A DNA stretch of 64,000 nt from Dendrolimus kikuchii (GCA_019925095.2 CM034409.1:8492501-8556500); one strand, 5' to 3'; counted from the first letter of the stretch, positions 23,109 to 33,439 are shown. A program made the numbers and translations. Notes: generated from the letters alone by a model not told the origin.

Positions 23109-23265
23109 CGATGATGTTATGCTGGAGCAAGTGAATGAGTTTGTATATCTTGGATGTGCTTTTAGCAGGGATGGAAGGTACACCGCTGATATAGAAAGAA
23201 GAGTGAATTTGGGGAATAGTTTCAATGGAGCGTTAGGTAAACTTCTAGGCACTAAGAACCTCAGA
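23109..23265 (+). pseudogene. inverted duplicate piece of the same LINE RT
   Basis: Encodes MLEQVNEFVYLGCAFSRDGR through NGALGKLLGTKNL on the plus strand. It is nearly identical to the minus-strand segment at about 22395-22545 of the neighbouring LINE, and lies 28 bases from that element's truncated end, pointing away from it. Confidence 0.8.
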
Positions 23266-23707
23266 AAGGGCAGAATTCTGCCCTTATTGATTAGAAATCT
23301 AAGCCTTAGCAATCGTGGATATTTTTTTTTTGACCACCAAGAAATCATTGCTTTTACATATTCCATTTAAAAAAATTGCTAGTTTTTTAAAAATTAAATA
23401 CGCAATCTGGCAGCCGGAAATGGCGGCGGGGAATCTCTACCCTCTTAATCCTGCCCTATTAATGAAACTTATTATAAAATTAGTCCCATATGACCACGCC
23501 CCCCCCCCCCCTTATATTGTTTAATTAAAAACTAAATTCCTCTGGCAACAGGAGGTGCTCGGGGTTACTTCTGCCCTATCAAGACGATTTATTGAGTTAC
23601 TATGATTTTTTACCAAATAAAACCCCCACACGCTGGCTCGTTTATTTTAATTAAAAAAAACTAGGTATTTCCGACAGCCGGAAATGGTGTAGGGTGATTC
23701 CTGTACG

Positions 23708-23795
23708 CCCACCCTTCCCCCCTCAACACTCCCCTTTCCCCCTCAACACCCCCCTTACCCCCTCAACACCCCCCTTTCCCCCTCAACACCCCAGT
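23708..23795 (+). repeat. C-rich minisatellite, about 4 units of 21-22 bp
   Basis: Units of 'cccctcaacaccccccttt' type repeat four times. The equivalent place in block 2 (about 37230) has a single unit, so the array expanded after the duplication. Confidence 0.8.
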
Positions 23796-24359
23796 ACCAA
23801 GTTTAGGTTGCGAAATTATAAAATTTTCCCGATTATTATACAGAATGATTAAATCAAAAACTATAATGATATTATAGAGTTAAATAAAACACCGAAAATC
23901 ATTTAAATATAAAATATTTATTAAATAACGTATTATAAAGATACATGTCTAATAATAATTATAATATTGTATGACAATTACCGGCATTTGATTTTATATG
24001 TATTGCTTACATAATAACTATATAAAATAAATTTTAGAAAATATATGATTGATTGAAATAAAGATAGTTACACACGTAGATACAGAATACAATGTTATCA
24101 TCTAGAGTATTATAATAACGAACAAACAAAAACTAGAACGCCGTTGTAATTTATACAAACTAGCAACGTGTTAATAATTCTTTATAGGAGAATTACACGA
24201 TTGACATTATTGTCTAAGCAACCGCTAAATGCATGGTGAGATCTCCACTATTATTATTGTCATACCTTTAGTAATAGTTAGCGTAGAATTATTATTGTGG
24301 GAATATACAAACCTTCATACTTTTATCAGCTTTTGACAATTATCAGAATATCCATGATG

Positions 24360-27300
24360 CTATTCAGGTACTTTGTAAAAAGTTATTGATCTACCAGAAC
24401 CAAAACCACCCACGCTACTCAAAACACGTAACTCCAAATATTTCATTTTTTGTCCATTGAATAATATTGTTTTTAGATCATTATTAAGTTCCCATTTTAA
24501 AACGTCAGAAAATGGAGTCCAATTTTGGCCATCAGTGGAGATTCTGTATTGAATTTCCAATAATGTACCGTTACCGCAATCATCGCGAGGTAGATACTCC
24601 ACTTTATCTATTTCATAAACATCTTGTAAATCAAAAGTCAATATGATTCTTCCTTCCTCTGTACTCGCCGAATAAGGTTTATTCCAATCCGTGTGCCATA
24701 GTATGTTTAAATCTTTCTTAGTTAGTAATAGGTTAGTTACTTCCTGATTTGGTTGACTAGGTATATTACAACAAACCTTAACATCTTTTACTGCATATTT
24801 GAGTGGATCTTCATCAGTTTCCGCTATTATAGTATAACTCCATTTGCAAAAGCCTGTATCTTTTACAGATCTTATTTTAAAACTGTGTTGACTACTAGGT
24901 TTAAAATTATCAAACGTAAACGAGTTACCGAGTATGTTGGTAAACACCATCCCATCTCTCTCAATCTCATAATATAGACATTTTGTTTGACTCCATGACA
25001 GAGATAAAGACGTAGCAGTTGATTTTTGTTTTATGACTGTAAATAAAGACGGAGTGGGTACAGTTTTATCTAAATTAGTTATATTTCCAATTATTTCACT
25101 TTTATCTGAAAATTTTTGTACTTTAATAGCAATATCATTGCTTGTTACATCAACGCTTTTAAGTTTGATCAATAAAAACTTTTGTTTTAACTCACTGGGT
25201 GCAAATTCTAATAAAAACTTATTTGTGATGTGTTCCTCAGAAAAAAAATATACATTTTCGTTCTTCTTAAAATCATCAATAGTGTACACTTTTTTAATTT
25301 CGTGATCTTGGCCATTAATAGCCCCTTTTATTCCATGACTGTCTTCAGAAACCTTTATTTTTATCATTGTGTTGCGTTCATATGCCATTGTATGATAACT
25401 TCCTTTAGTTTTATCGATGTGTATCTCCAAATCACCTTCTTCATTAGTTTTAGGACCTATAACTGTAATTTTGGTATTAGCGAATTGCTCCTTTAAGTAA
25501 TTGGATGTCATTCCGTCATCTTCGTATACCTCAAATTCAGATCCACCGCTGGGATAAATCATAAAAATTCTTTCATGTTTCTTTATTTCATTTGGGTTAT
25601 TATTAGATTTTGTCATTGGTAAAATCGCTCCAACTTTTATAAACACTGGTATCTTCCAAATAGGAGTTTTAAAATTATTATAAATCTTACCACCTTGATA
25701 TTTGTAACCTGTTAATAAATCTATCCATACTTGATTAGTATCGGGCAAATAAATCCCATTGCGTATTGTGTCATCTGATATTGATTTTTCCATTTTGTAC
25801 ACTGGAGCTACTAAAATACTTGGCCCCCACATAAATTGGTATTGCGAATCTTTAGTATAAGCAGAAATTTCCTTAGGAAATTCCAAAAACATACCTCTAA
25901 CCATCGGTAAACCTTCTGTTGATTTATAACCTATGGTATAATTATATGGCATCAACATTGATTTCATTTTTAAATATGCTCTGTTTATCGCGGTGGCTTC
26001 GTAATCAAAACTAAATGGCGTCTTACGAAGAGAACCCCACCCATCCATGTTCAATTGTAATGGTGTGAAAGCTTTCCATTGAAAGTCACGTATATTTATT
26101 TCTTTCACATTCCCTCCATAAATACCATCCATGTCAGATCCTATAACTGGCATCCCAGATAATCCAGCGCCAATATATGTCGGAATATGAAAGCGTATGT
26201 ACTCCCACTGTCCACCATGTTGATCACCACTCCAAATTCCAGCATACCGTTGTGTCCCCGCCCATCCATCCACCATTATTATCATGGGTCGGACGTTATG
26301 TGTTGTTTCTCGGTTAAATATATCTGTTGCCATCTTAGCGGCATTGAGACCTAATGAGTAACCTTCTCCTACCCATGCGACATCACACTTGAGCGCCACT
26401 ACACCAGCCATTCTAACCTCTTTGGCAAGATCTCGGTCGTCCTTCTTTAGATGTTGGGGATCTGTTGGAATCAGTTTGGATTCGGTCCACAAAGCTACCT
26501 CTACCCCATTTTCTTTGGCATAAAGTTGAAATTCTTCTAAATTTTTTATATCACCATCTAATGTCTCCGTTTGCCCATAACCGGAACCATACCCATCATT
26601 TGGGAGAAACCAACCCAATGGCATATTATGCATTTTGTACCGATCAATCATAGCTCTACCTGAAAATTGGTAGTTATCGTTTTCTCCATTTAACGACTCA
26701 AGAATACCTTCTTTATCTTTCAAACAATCTGGTTTATAGTTCTTGTAATACTGTCCATCTTCGAAGAGGATTGCACCTGGAGTGTCAGCAGAAACTCTGA
26801 CCCAATAATCTCGATTGAATTTGTTTAAATGTGCTTCATAAAACGCATACTCTGGCATAAAAATCGGCCGCCCAGTAAGTTCATAATAATCACCTAATAT
26901 ATCTGTCGGATTATGATTTATAAAAACAAAAGCGTCATAATCAGTTTCATGATGGACTGTTGTAATTTGACCTGGAACTTTAGAACCAAAATCATAAACT
27001 CCTGATTGCCAAGTATTTCTTAAAACTCCATAACCTGCAGACGACCAATAAAAAGGGCAAGGAGACGCGACACCTCCATCAACCCAAATGTTAGTGTTAA
27101 AAATTTTTATAGATTCTCCTTTGTGAGTGAACCTTCCATTTTGCAAACCACCTCCAAAGAAAAACTCATCATCATTTTCATACAGTACTTGTTTTGCTTC
27201 CAAGTTTCCATAACACAAGGCTTCTTTTTCTTTTAAAACTTCTTTGTTAGTTCTTTTATCAAAGACCGTCAATTTAGCATTGAGTTTATTAAAAACTATC

Positions 27301-27599
27301 ATGATCTTTGTAGTCTCAATAATATATTTTATATCATCAATAGTCAAAGTTGATTTTTCAAAATCTTCCGAATCATAATCTATTACTGATTTAATATTAA
27401 TCTTTGCTTTATCATCTGCATGTATAGGTGTGGGATAATCTTTAAAGTCACCTGTAGGTGACATGTAAAATTTAAAGACATGACTATTTAAAATATTCAA
27501 TTTTGCCGATTCACCAGTGCTATAATTTATCATATATGCTGTTTCAGATTTTTCAATGTATGATATGCTGCCTAAAGTATTATTTATGTCTAAACCCAT
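24360..27599 (-). CDS. glycoside hydrolase family 31 protein, copy 1 (bacterial-type, FN3 and F5/8C domains)
   Basis: A single uninterrupted frame of 1079 codons. GH31 enzymes cleave alpha-glycosidic bonds with retention. Layout by residue: N-terminal beta-sandwich about 1-235, catalytic barrel about 240-600, two C-terminal beta domains about 600-840, FN3-like about 845-930, discoidin/F5-8C (CBM32-like) about 940-1079. In the barrel, VALKCDVAW supplies the likely nucleophile Asp406 and IWSGDQHGG the likely acid/base Asp459, followed by GLSGMPVIGSDMDG. From memory, Enterococcus GH31 alpha-N-acetylgalactosaminidases have this architecture and a similar 53-residue spacing, so this substrate is plausible but not shown. 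There is no signal peptide at the MGLDINN start and no membrane segment. No introns and a bacterial domain plan, inside an insect locus with duplicated flanks, suggest old horizontal transfer. About 95% identical to the 37808-41050 copy. Confidence 0.93.
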   Translation of the reverse strand: MGLDINNTLGSISYIEKSETAYMINYSTGESAKLNILNSHVFKFYMSPTGDFKDYPTPIHADDKAKINIKSVIDYDSEDFEKSTLTIDDIKYIIETTKIMIVFNKLNAKLTVFDKRTNKEVLKEKEALCYGNLEAKQVLYENDDEFFFGGGLQNGRFTHKGESIKIFNTNIWVDGGVASPCPFYWSSAGYGVLRNTWQSGVYDFGSKVPGQITTVHHETDYDAFVFINHNPTDILGDYYELTGRPIFMPEYAFYEAHLNKFNRDYWVRVSADTPGAILFEDGQYYKNYKPDCLKDKEGILESLNGENDNYQFSGRAMIDRYKMHNMPLGWFLPNDGYGSGYGQTETLDGDIKNLEEFQLYAKENGVEVALWTESKLIPTDPQHLKKDDRDLAKEVRMAGVVALKCDVAWVGEGYSLGLNAAKMATDIFNRETTHNVRPMIIMVDGWAGTQRYAGIWSGDQHGGQWEYIRFHIPTYIGAGLSGMPVIGSDMDGIYGGNVKEINIRDFQWKAFTPLQLNMDGWGSLRKTPFSFDYEATAINRAYLKMKSMLMPYNYTIGYKSTEGLPMVRGMFLEFPKEISAYTKDSQYQFMWGPSILVAPVYKMEKSISDDTIRNGIYLPDTNQVWIDLLTGYKYQGGKIYNNFKTPIWKIPVFIKVGAILPMTKSNNNPNEIKKHERIFMIYPSGGSEFEVYEDDGMTSNYLKEQFANTKITVIGPKTNEEGDLEIHIDKTKGSYHTMAYERNTMIKIKVSEDSHGIKGAINGQDHEIKKVYTIDDFKKNENVYFFSEEHITNKFLLEFAPSELKQKFLLIKLKSVDVTSNDIAIKVQKFSDKSEIIGNITNLDKTVPTPSLFTVIKQKSTATSLSLSWSQTKCLYYEIERDGMVFTNILGNSFTFDNFKPSSQHSFKIRSVKDTGFCKWSYTIIAETDEDPLKYAVKDVKVCCNIPSQPNQEVTNLLLTKKDLNILWHTDWNKPYSASTEEGRIILTFDLQDVYEIDKVEYLPRDDCGNGTLLEIQYRISTDGQNWTPFSDVLKWELNNDLKTILFNGQKMKYLELRVLSSVGGFGSGRSITFYKVPE

Positions 27600-27700
27600 T
27601 TTAAGACCTTGAGATTGTCGAATGTATTATTAAAGACTGATAGACGAGGAACCAATTTCTGAAATCAAAAATACTTATATAGCATATTTATAAAAATCAC
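27600..27700 (-). promoter_or_regulatory. core promoter of GH31 copy 1 (TATA plus initiator-like)
   Basis: Reading the minus strand toward the gene: TATAAA at 27692-27687, then TTTCAGA around 27664-27658, about 30 bases on, then a leader of about 60 bases to the ATG at 27599. The same pieces at almost the same distances precede copy 2 (TATAAA at 41140-41135). TTTCAG could also be a splice acceptor behind an unseen leader exon. Confidence 0.5.
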
Positions 27701-28191
27701 TATGGGCAGAGATTACAGTGCGCGTGCTTTTATTACGTCTAGATACTAATGCAAGCTTAAATTAACAGTTGTTGTCAAGTTGTGTTACTTTTTCCCAACA
27801 TTAAAACAGATAACTTCATTTTTATATTTTAGTATAGTTTATAAATACAGAGTTCTGATCTCAAATAGCTTTTGATTCTAAATACTTATTTTCTTTTTTT
27901 TACAAAATGCAATTATTACTTACCAAAGAGCCTAAGTTATTTTTTTAGTTTCCAATAAAAACAATAGTTGACGGGCAGTAACTGTTCCACATAATACTAT
28001 AAAGATAAATTGACAACAATTTTTCCCATTATATAGCTAACCTTATCGCTACACACAAAATAATTCTATTTACGCCACACATTTCCTATCAATTATTAGA
28101 TTCTGTTTACATTATGATGTTCTATTTATAGTTGATTTGTTTAGAAACCAGCAAGACAAAATAATATAGAAGATGCACTCTGTACAATATT

Positions 28192-29224
28192 ATTTCATGT
28201 ATGTCTTTGTAGACCACGGGCCATAAAAATGGCCCGGACATTTGGAGGGCTTGCGTGGGGCCATGGGAAGGCCAACAGGTAGAGGCTCTTTGACAAATTT
28301 AATGTAAAAGTGGCGTGACACTGACCGGCGATTATCCCTGTCTACACCATACATTAATGCACCCAAGGACAGGCCCCGGCCAGTGTAGGACTATTGTGGG
28401 AAATGAGGACAAAAAGTACCGGGCTATTGGGGTGAACTGCTAATGGTACTAGGGGTCTGGGAATATGGGGACTATGCCGTCTGCCCGTCGCAATGTTCGT
28501 GGAACATGGAAAAATGGGCAGGCGGTGACTCACCACTCGATGCATGGGCCCCCAAAAATGCCATAAAAGGCAGGGGCAACATGGGTGTGAGTGACTAAGG
28601 GGTGTCGAGAGGTAGGCTGCAGGTTCACCGAAGCTACTTCCGACGTTAGGCCATTTATCACTTCCACCCCTGGAGCTTGAGTCTTAGCTCTAGCGATGTC
28701 CACTCCGTGCCGGCTGGCTAAGGCAAACCGGAGGCGGGGTCCATGACTTGGCCCTCAGAGTCAGGTATGAGGTGTCGCTACTCACATAAGGCTTCGCCAC
28801 AAAGCCCCCCTGCGGGTCCACAAAGTCCCCCTGTGGGTCCACATAGCCCCCTGCGGGTCCACAAACCCCCCTGCGGGTCCACAAAGCCCCCCTGCGGGTC
28901 ATTATTTGTTTAGATTTATGGCTTGGCAGCTAGGCCTTTAAGCCAGATCTTAGATTACAATGTAGTTTCTTCATTTTTAAGCCTATGTGTAGCACAGCTG
29001 AACTGTATGTAGGTTATCAGCTAGTGCCATTCAACGGAGTTCTTGTGACAACTCAAAAGGCCACATTTGACTATACAGTTCACATTTCTCACAAAACACA
29101 TAATTACTACTCAAAAACTATCAATATCCTACAACTGTTGTCCATTTTAGAGTAATTTTACACATTTTTAGAAAATAAAACTGCACAACACAGCATCTCC
29201 TTTCAGTTCCCGCCAAAAACTCCC
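28192..29224 (-). mobile_element. 1033-bp insertion flanked by 12-bp target duplication
   Basis: CTGTACAATATT occurs at 28180-28191 and again at 29225-29236, whereas block 2 has one occurrence (about 42190), its empty site. On the minus strand the insert starts with the retroposed leader seen at 21.1 and 61.3 kb (TTTTTGGCGGGAAC near 29220). It passes a minisatellite at 28907-28806 and continues as family H, which is also in PSMA5 intron 2. No RT frame was recognised. The insertion postdates the block duplication. Confidence 0.85.
28806..28907. repeat. minisatellite, about 5 units of 20-21 bp
   Basis: Units of 'ccccctgcgggtccacaaag' with small changes lie inside the 1033-bp insertion. It is a tandem direct repeat without spacers, so not CRISPR. 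Confidence 0.9.
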
Positions 29225-29370
29225 CTGTACAATATTAAGAGATCTTAAAGCGCCCATACACGATCCTGCATTGCAGGCCTGCAGTGGACAGGCTTGCAGG
29301 ACACAAGAGACATCCTGCTCGGTATTGCAGGACGCGATGCAGCGTCACATAGCGTAGTACACAGAAGTAG
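29225..29370. repeat. right end of GH31 block copy 1
   Basis: The segment with 'cctgcattgcaggcctgcag', itself a small palindrome, matches 42190-42330. After about 29370 and 42330 the two copies no longer resemble each other. Confidence 0.75.
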
Positions 29371-29599
29371 GTAGGAATTGACCGTTCTGGCTCACACATG
29401 AAAAAGTTTATTCTGTTCTACTTTCTTGAAAGAACTCAAAGCGGGCATAATTTCGGCTCTGGTTGGTATGGATGAGGTATGGATATAGAGATGCAGTTAT
29501 GTTGGTTTTCCCACGAAAAACGGTGTTTGAGCTGTGCGTGCATAGTGTTTAGTGGCTATTGATGGGTCTTGGAGGTGGGGATTCTGGTCGCGGAAGTGA

Positions 29600-29960
29600 C
29601 GTTGCAGTAGTGTGGAGGTTGATATATTTCGAAGGTGGTGTATCGCAAATTTGGTGGGTTGCTGTGGAAGTGAAGTTCACGTTTCGAGGATGTATCGTTT
29701 CGATGGTTGAGGGCGGCGGCGTGGAGGTCGAGGGGTTGTGTATCGCAAATTTGGCGGATGGCTGTGGAAGTGAGGTTACGGGGTGGGTTCACGTTTCGCG
29801 GATGCGTCGTTTCGATGGTTGAGGAGCGGTTGGAGAAGGTGGCGTGGATATTTCGAAGGTGGTGAATCGCAAATTTGGCGGGTTGCTGGGGAAGTGAGGT
29901 TAAGGGGTGGGTTCACGTTTCGAGGATGCGTGATTTCGATGGTTGAGGAGCGGATGGGCC
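29600..29960 (+). repeat. three-unit tandem repeat, GC-richer than its surroundings
   Basis: Units of about 100-127 bp begin near 29630, 29735 and 29855. They share 'tatcgcaaatttgg.ggg.tgctg', 'ggaagtgaggtta', 'ggtgggttcacgtttcg' and 'gatttcgatggttgagg'. Open frames on both strands are by-products of the repeat. Confidence 0.75.
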
Positions 29961-30685
29961 TCAGAGCTCTGGTTTTTGGGCTGGTGTTCTAGATCACAAA
30001 TAAAAAAATGTATTCTCGATACAAATTGTATGGGGAAATGAGTTTACCAACCGCAAAAAGCGAGTTAATTTTATAAATGTATGTTTTGGTCGAAAAAAAT
30101 TTTGATGAATGTGGTGGAAACGTGGAAGATCTAAATTTCCCAAGGTGGGAGACCATCGTCTAAATTTTAATCATATTCATTGAAAACGGATAGGATGTCA
30201 TCCATTGATAAGCAAGTACATGCGTATGCAGACAAATAGATTTTTTTCACAACAATGTTACATATCTATCTGGAATTTTTAATTAAAACTAGTGCCATCA
30301 TGCAGGATGTGGAATAGGTAATCATTGTTTATTGTGGTTAGGTGTGTTCCTTATCTATATGATAAAGACAAAGTTGTTTTTTATTGTTTTATAAATGTTT
30401 ATGTAAATTAAAATAAAACACTTGTTTATTGTATGTTGTTATCTTTATTTATCTAACTAGTAGAATTTATACCGAACCACCATACAAGAACTTTATCACC
30501 CTTTCTTTTCAACACTTTCTCCACTAACGGCGGCTTTCAATATTCAATCTCAATCTTTAATCTCTTATTCAAAATCGATATTTTCAATCTATTTCCTACT
30601 TTTGTGATTTCAATATTCGATCCACAGATCGTTTCGTTGATCTGTTTTACGAATCCATCGTTGGGAGGGCGATCCGGCATATATA
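29961..30685. other. AT-rich, nothing recognised
   Basis: No exon or repeat copy could be supported. Confidence 0.4.
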
Positions 30686-30935
30686 AACATCGGGATTCGG
30701 GATATAATTAACTTTTTGCAATTCATGCTCGTAGAATGCTCCCAAGATTGGGTGCTTTTCTTCATCTTGTAGGTGATTGGTTATTGGATTGGTGATATTA
30801 ACTTTAATAATTCGAAATATTTCTGCATTCCAATTTCCGGTATAACCTTTGGAAAAAGTTAATTTATATTTACTGATTCGTACATAATCACCGCATTTGT
30901 ACTTTGGTTTAGAGCTCACTTTGATATGGTTGTAA
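30686..30935 (-). pseudogene. Polinton/Maverick-type integrase C-terminal fragment
   Basis: The minus-strand frame reads KPKYKCGDYVRISKYK, then FSKGYTGNWNAEIFRI, then a segment ending ALGFYE-like AFYEHELQKVNY. This is the C-terminal SH3/chromo-like part of retroviral-type integrases encoded by Polinton (Maverick) elements and related transposon-derived proteins. The catalytic core and the other Polinton genes are absent. The upstream part of the open frame (30940-31030) is an unrelated repeat. Confidence 0.65.
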
Positions 30936-30939
30936 ACGG

Positions 30940-31440
30940 TAGATAAGAGGGCGCGGCGGACTGCCAGGCGAACTACAATGCAGAATCGTGAATGGGCCCT
31001 TTCAATTTGTTGCAGTATTGCCACTTGCACTTATGCTAAATACCGAACATTTTTAACCAAAAGGAGGAGGTTCTCATTTCGTCGTGTAAATATTTTTTAA
31101 GTGAATCTTCTTTAGAATCGTTGTGATTTGAAACTCGATGAAACGAAAAAGCGTCACTAAAAAGAGATAAACACAAATCTATAGGAGTAATACTGCAAGA
31201 GAATAAGATAGAACACATTATATTTAATCATTTAAATACTATGCTCAAATAAATAGAGTTGGAAATGTTTTTAAATTTTTCGGTAATACTTCAAACTTCG
31301 TGTTTAAAAGCTTAAATATATTATAACGATAAAATATATGAAATGTGACTTCACGAAATTTAGTATCCCTCCCACACCTTGTCACACTTTTATCACTTCT
31401 ACTGCGTGTAACTGCACACACACACAATTTATAAGCTACT
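30940..31440 (+). repeat. interspersed repeat, family B
   Basis: The order 'gaatgggccctttcaattt', 'gcagtattgccacttgcac', 'aggaggaggttct', 'cttctttagaatcgttg', 'gagttggaaatgttt' and 'cacttctactgcgtgtaa' is repeated at 43675-44140. The second half also occurs at 33440-33790, and a piece at 47214-47300. GAAGTGAAAC-like and GTTTCACTTC-like ends make short inverted termini, suggesting a MITE. Confidence 0.7.
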
Positions 31441-31499
31441 CTATCTACTAATGTATCTAATAATAATTAATAATACGGAATGTTCTTTTTTTAATCTAC

Positions 31500-31950
31500 C
31501 AATTCGATTCCTGAGTACGGTAATTGATTTTGCAAAAATCTAGTTTTCATCAAAGTCGGCCTTTTTCAGCATTTTTCTCAATTTCGTGTAGTTTAGAATT
31601 TGGCCCTTAAGGACCACTTGAAAAATTCATATAAAATGTATGTAGCTATGCCCACACCAGTCGGGGTCGTGGCGAAGGCTTACGCACGTCCCGGGGCCCC
31701 GACAGTTTTAGTGGGTATTCCAGCAGACCATCTGGTCGACGAGTCTCACACTCACACTAACTCACTACTACATATTGACAGATGGATTTCTCCTTGTAAC
31801 AAAAAGGACTCCTCTATAAGAGTAATTCATCAGCGTCAAACCGCGGGTGTCATTGGCCGCAAACAGGTTTTCTTTAAAAATATTATAGCTTTTCAGGAGT
31901 CATTTCGTCTCAACTGCTTTGTTGATAACAATAATGAGCGCTAATCACTT
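31500..31950. repeat. mixed repeat fragments
   Basis: 31500-31640 is family F (copies 14020-14180, and reverse at 46960-47160 and 51715-51870), with 'accaattcgattcctgag' and 'atttcgtgtagtttagaattt'. 31650-31790 is a GC-rich piece ('cccggggccccgacagttttagtgggtatt') that resembles part of the 2465-2744 retroposed fragment. Confidence 0.45.
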
Positions 31951-32441
31951 AATTGTAGTCAAACATGGATGATCTAGCACTAGTTTCGAGAAAAACCAGG
32001 TTGCGGCCAATGAAGCGCGTTAGACAATTGCCCGCCAACAAAGAGAATTGCCGAAAAAGTACTGGTAAAGGTATTCTATGCAATTTTAATTGATTGATAA
32101 CAAATTCACTGACTCTTCTGCGATAATTTATACCGAAAGCAGTCTAAAGTGGTCAGGATGCATAAAAATTAGCTGATTAATTGATTGTAATACAATTGTA
32201 AGTACTAACCTCATTTTTTAAATTATGGAAAACAAATTTATATAAGGGAAACTATAATATTATGGCACCCCAGTACCATCATTGGAAATGTAATATTTTG
32301 AAAATTATTATTTATTTGCTTAGTTTAGTTAATTTGTTTTTATTTTTTTTAATTAACTTTGAATAAAAAAATTATAACTAAAACCAATGTGGAAAAACTA
32401 AGATTAAGTATAATACTTTGAAAAAAAAAAATATTTTTTTT
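31951..32441. other. AT-rich, nothing recognised
   Basis: No exon or repeat copy could be supported. Confidence 0.4.
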
Positions 32442-32985
32442 GAAGTGAAACTTCAATATAGACGGGGTTCTTAGGATTTTCTGTCACGAAAAAGCGTTAC
32501 GGCCGCGTGGAGGAGCGGCATAAATTTAAGCTAGACGTGGTGAGAGACGGCATAATTTTAGAGTAGACTATGGATGCGTTTTTTGGTTCCGGATCGAATT
32601 CAGTTTTTTTGTTTGATAAAACAAAATTGTTTAAATAAAAAATGCATTCATTAAAATGTACCTAACCTAATCAAATCATAATTTGCAGTAAACCTGCGAA
32701 AAATCGAAATGTGTGCTGGCACACATAGTAAAAGTGAAACTTCAACGGACAAGTGGAAAAACGAATGGGAACGGATAAGTGGCAAAACGAATCGTAACAA
32801 AATTGTAACTTGAAGTTTTATGGGTAGATTGTTAATCTACTTGTCCAACTTGAACTACCTGCCCGTAAAACTTCAAGTAAAAAAAAAAATTGCGATTCGT
32901 TTTGCCACTTAGCCGGTCCTATTCGTTTTTCCACTTGTCTGTTGAAGTTTAACTTCTACTATGTGTCCCAGCACACGTTTCGATT
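32442..32985 (+). repeat. fold-back repeat, family A, full-length copy
   Basis: The left part opens with the small palindrome GAAGTGAAACTTC, then 'acggccgcgtggaggagcgg' and 'gatgcgttttttggttcc'. The right part (32704-32983) is a hairpin with arms of about 125 bp: 'gtgaaacttcaacggacaag' and 'ggataagtggcaaaacgaat' against 'attcgttttgccactt' and 'cacttgtctgttgaagttt', with 'tgtgtgctgg.acaca' against 'tgtgtcccagcacac' outside. Other copies: 10887-11347 (-) and 59802-60310 (+). Confidence 0.8.
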
Positions 32986-33199
32986 TTTTTTTTTTGGCGA
33001 AACTGCTCGGTCTATATGTTTATATAGTTAGTAATATATAATAATATATATTACTAAATAATTATTTTATTATCTATTAGTAATATATATTAAAAATAAT
33101 AGTAATAGTTTCATAACTATTATGAATAATTTTTATAACTAACGTTTTATAGGTTTAAAGCATGTTTTAACTAATGTAGGTTTAAAACTTGGATTTTTT

Positions 33200-33430
33200 T
33201 TTTATTGCAGGAGTTTAGCGAAAAGGCAGATAGCCCACTTGATGGAAAGCGGTTACCATCGCCTGTGGACACTTGCAACACCAAAAGTGCTACAAATGCG
33301 CTGCTGCTTTCTTAAAGGAGACTGAAATCTGGTCACTAATGCCGGAACACAACACAAGGTTGTTATGGCGGCATACTTTAGACCAGGAGTGGTAGCCATC
33401 CAGTCGGGCAAATGCCCTACCACCTGGAAC
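33200..33430 (-). repeat. family E retroposon fragment
   Basis: Reverse copy, from the A-tail complement ('tttttttattgcaggag') to 'caggagtggtagccatccag'. Confidence 0.7.
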
Positions 33431-33439
33431 AATATGAAA

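Larger units (their letters stand above)
23523..28191. repeat. segmental duplication, copy 1 (GH31 block)
   Basis: From 'attaaaaactaaattcctc' onward this matches 36917-41261 and then 41850-42200 through 3' flank, coding region, promoter and 5' flank. The match resumes at 29225-29370 after a 1-kb insertion and corresponds to 42190-42330. The left boundary shared by both copies is the 'tctggcaac.ggaggtgc.cggggtt' sequence. Confidence 0.85.

Noticed and set aside
28806..28907. CRISPR-like direct repeats
   Set aside because: Units are adjacent with no spacers and lie within a transposable insertion in a eukaryotic genome; it is a minisatellite.
29556..29992. Several overlapping ORFs on both strands
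   Set aside because: They arise from the three-unit tandem repeat and encode no recognisable protein.
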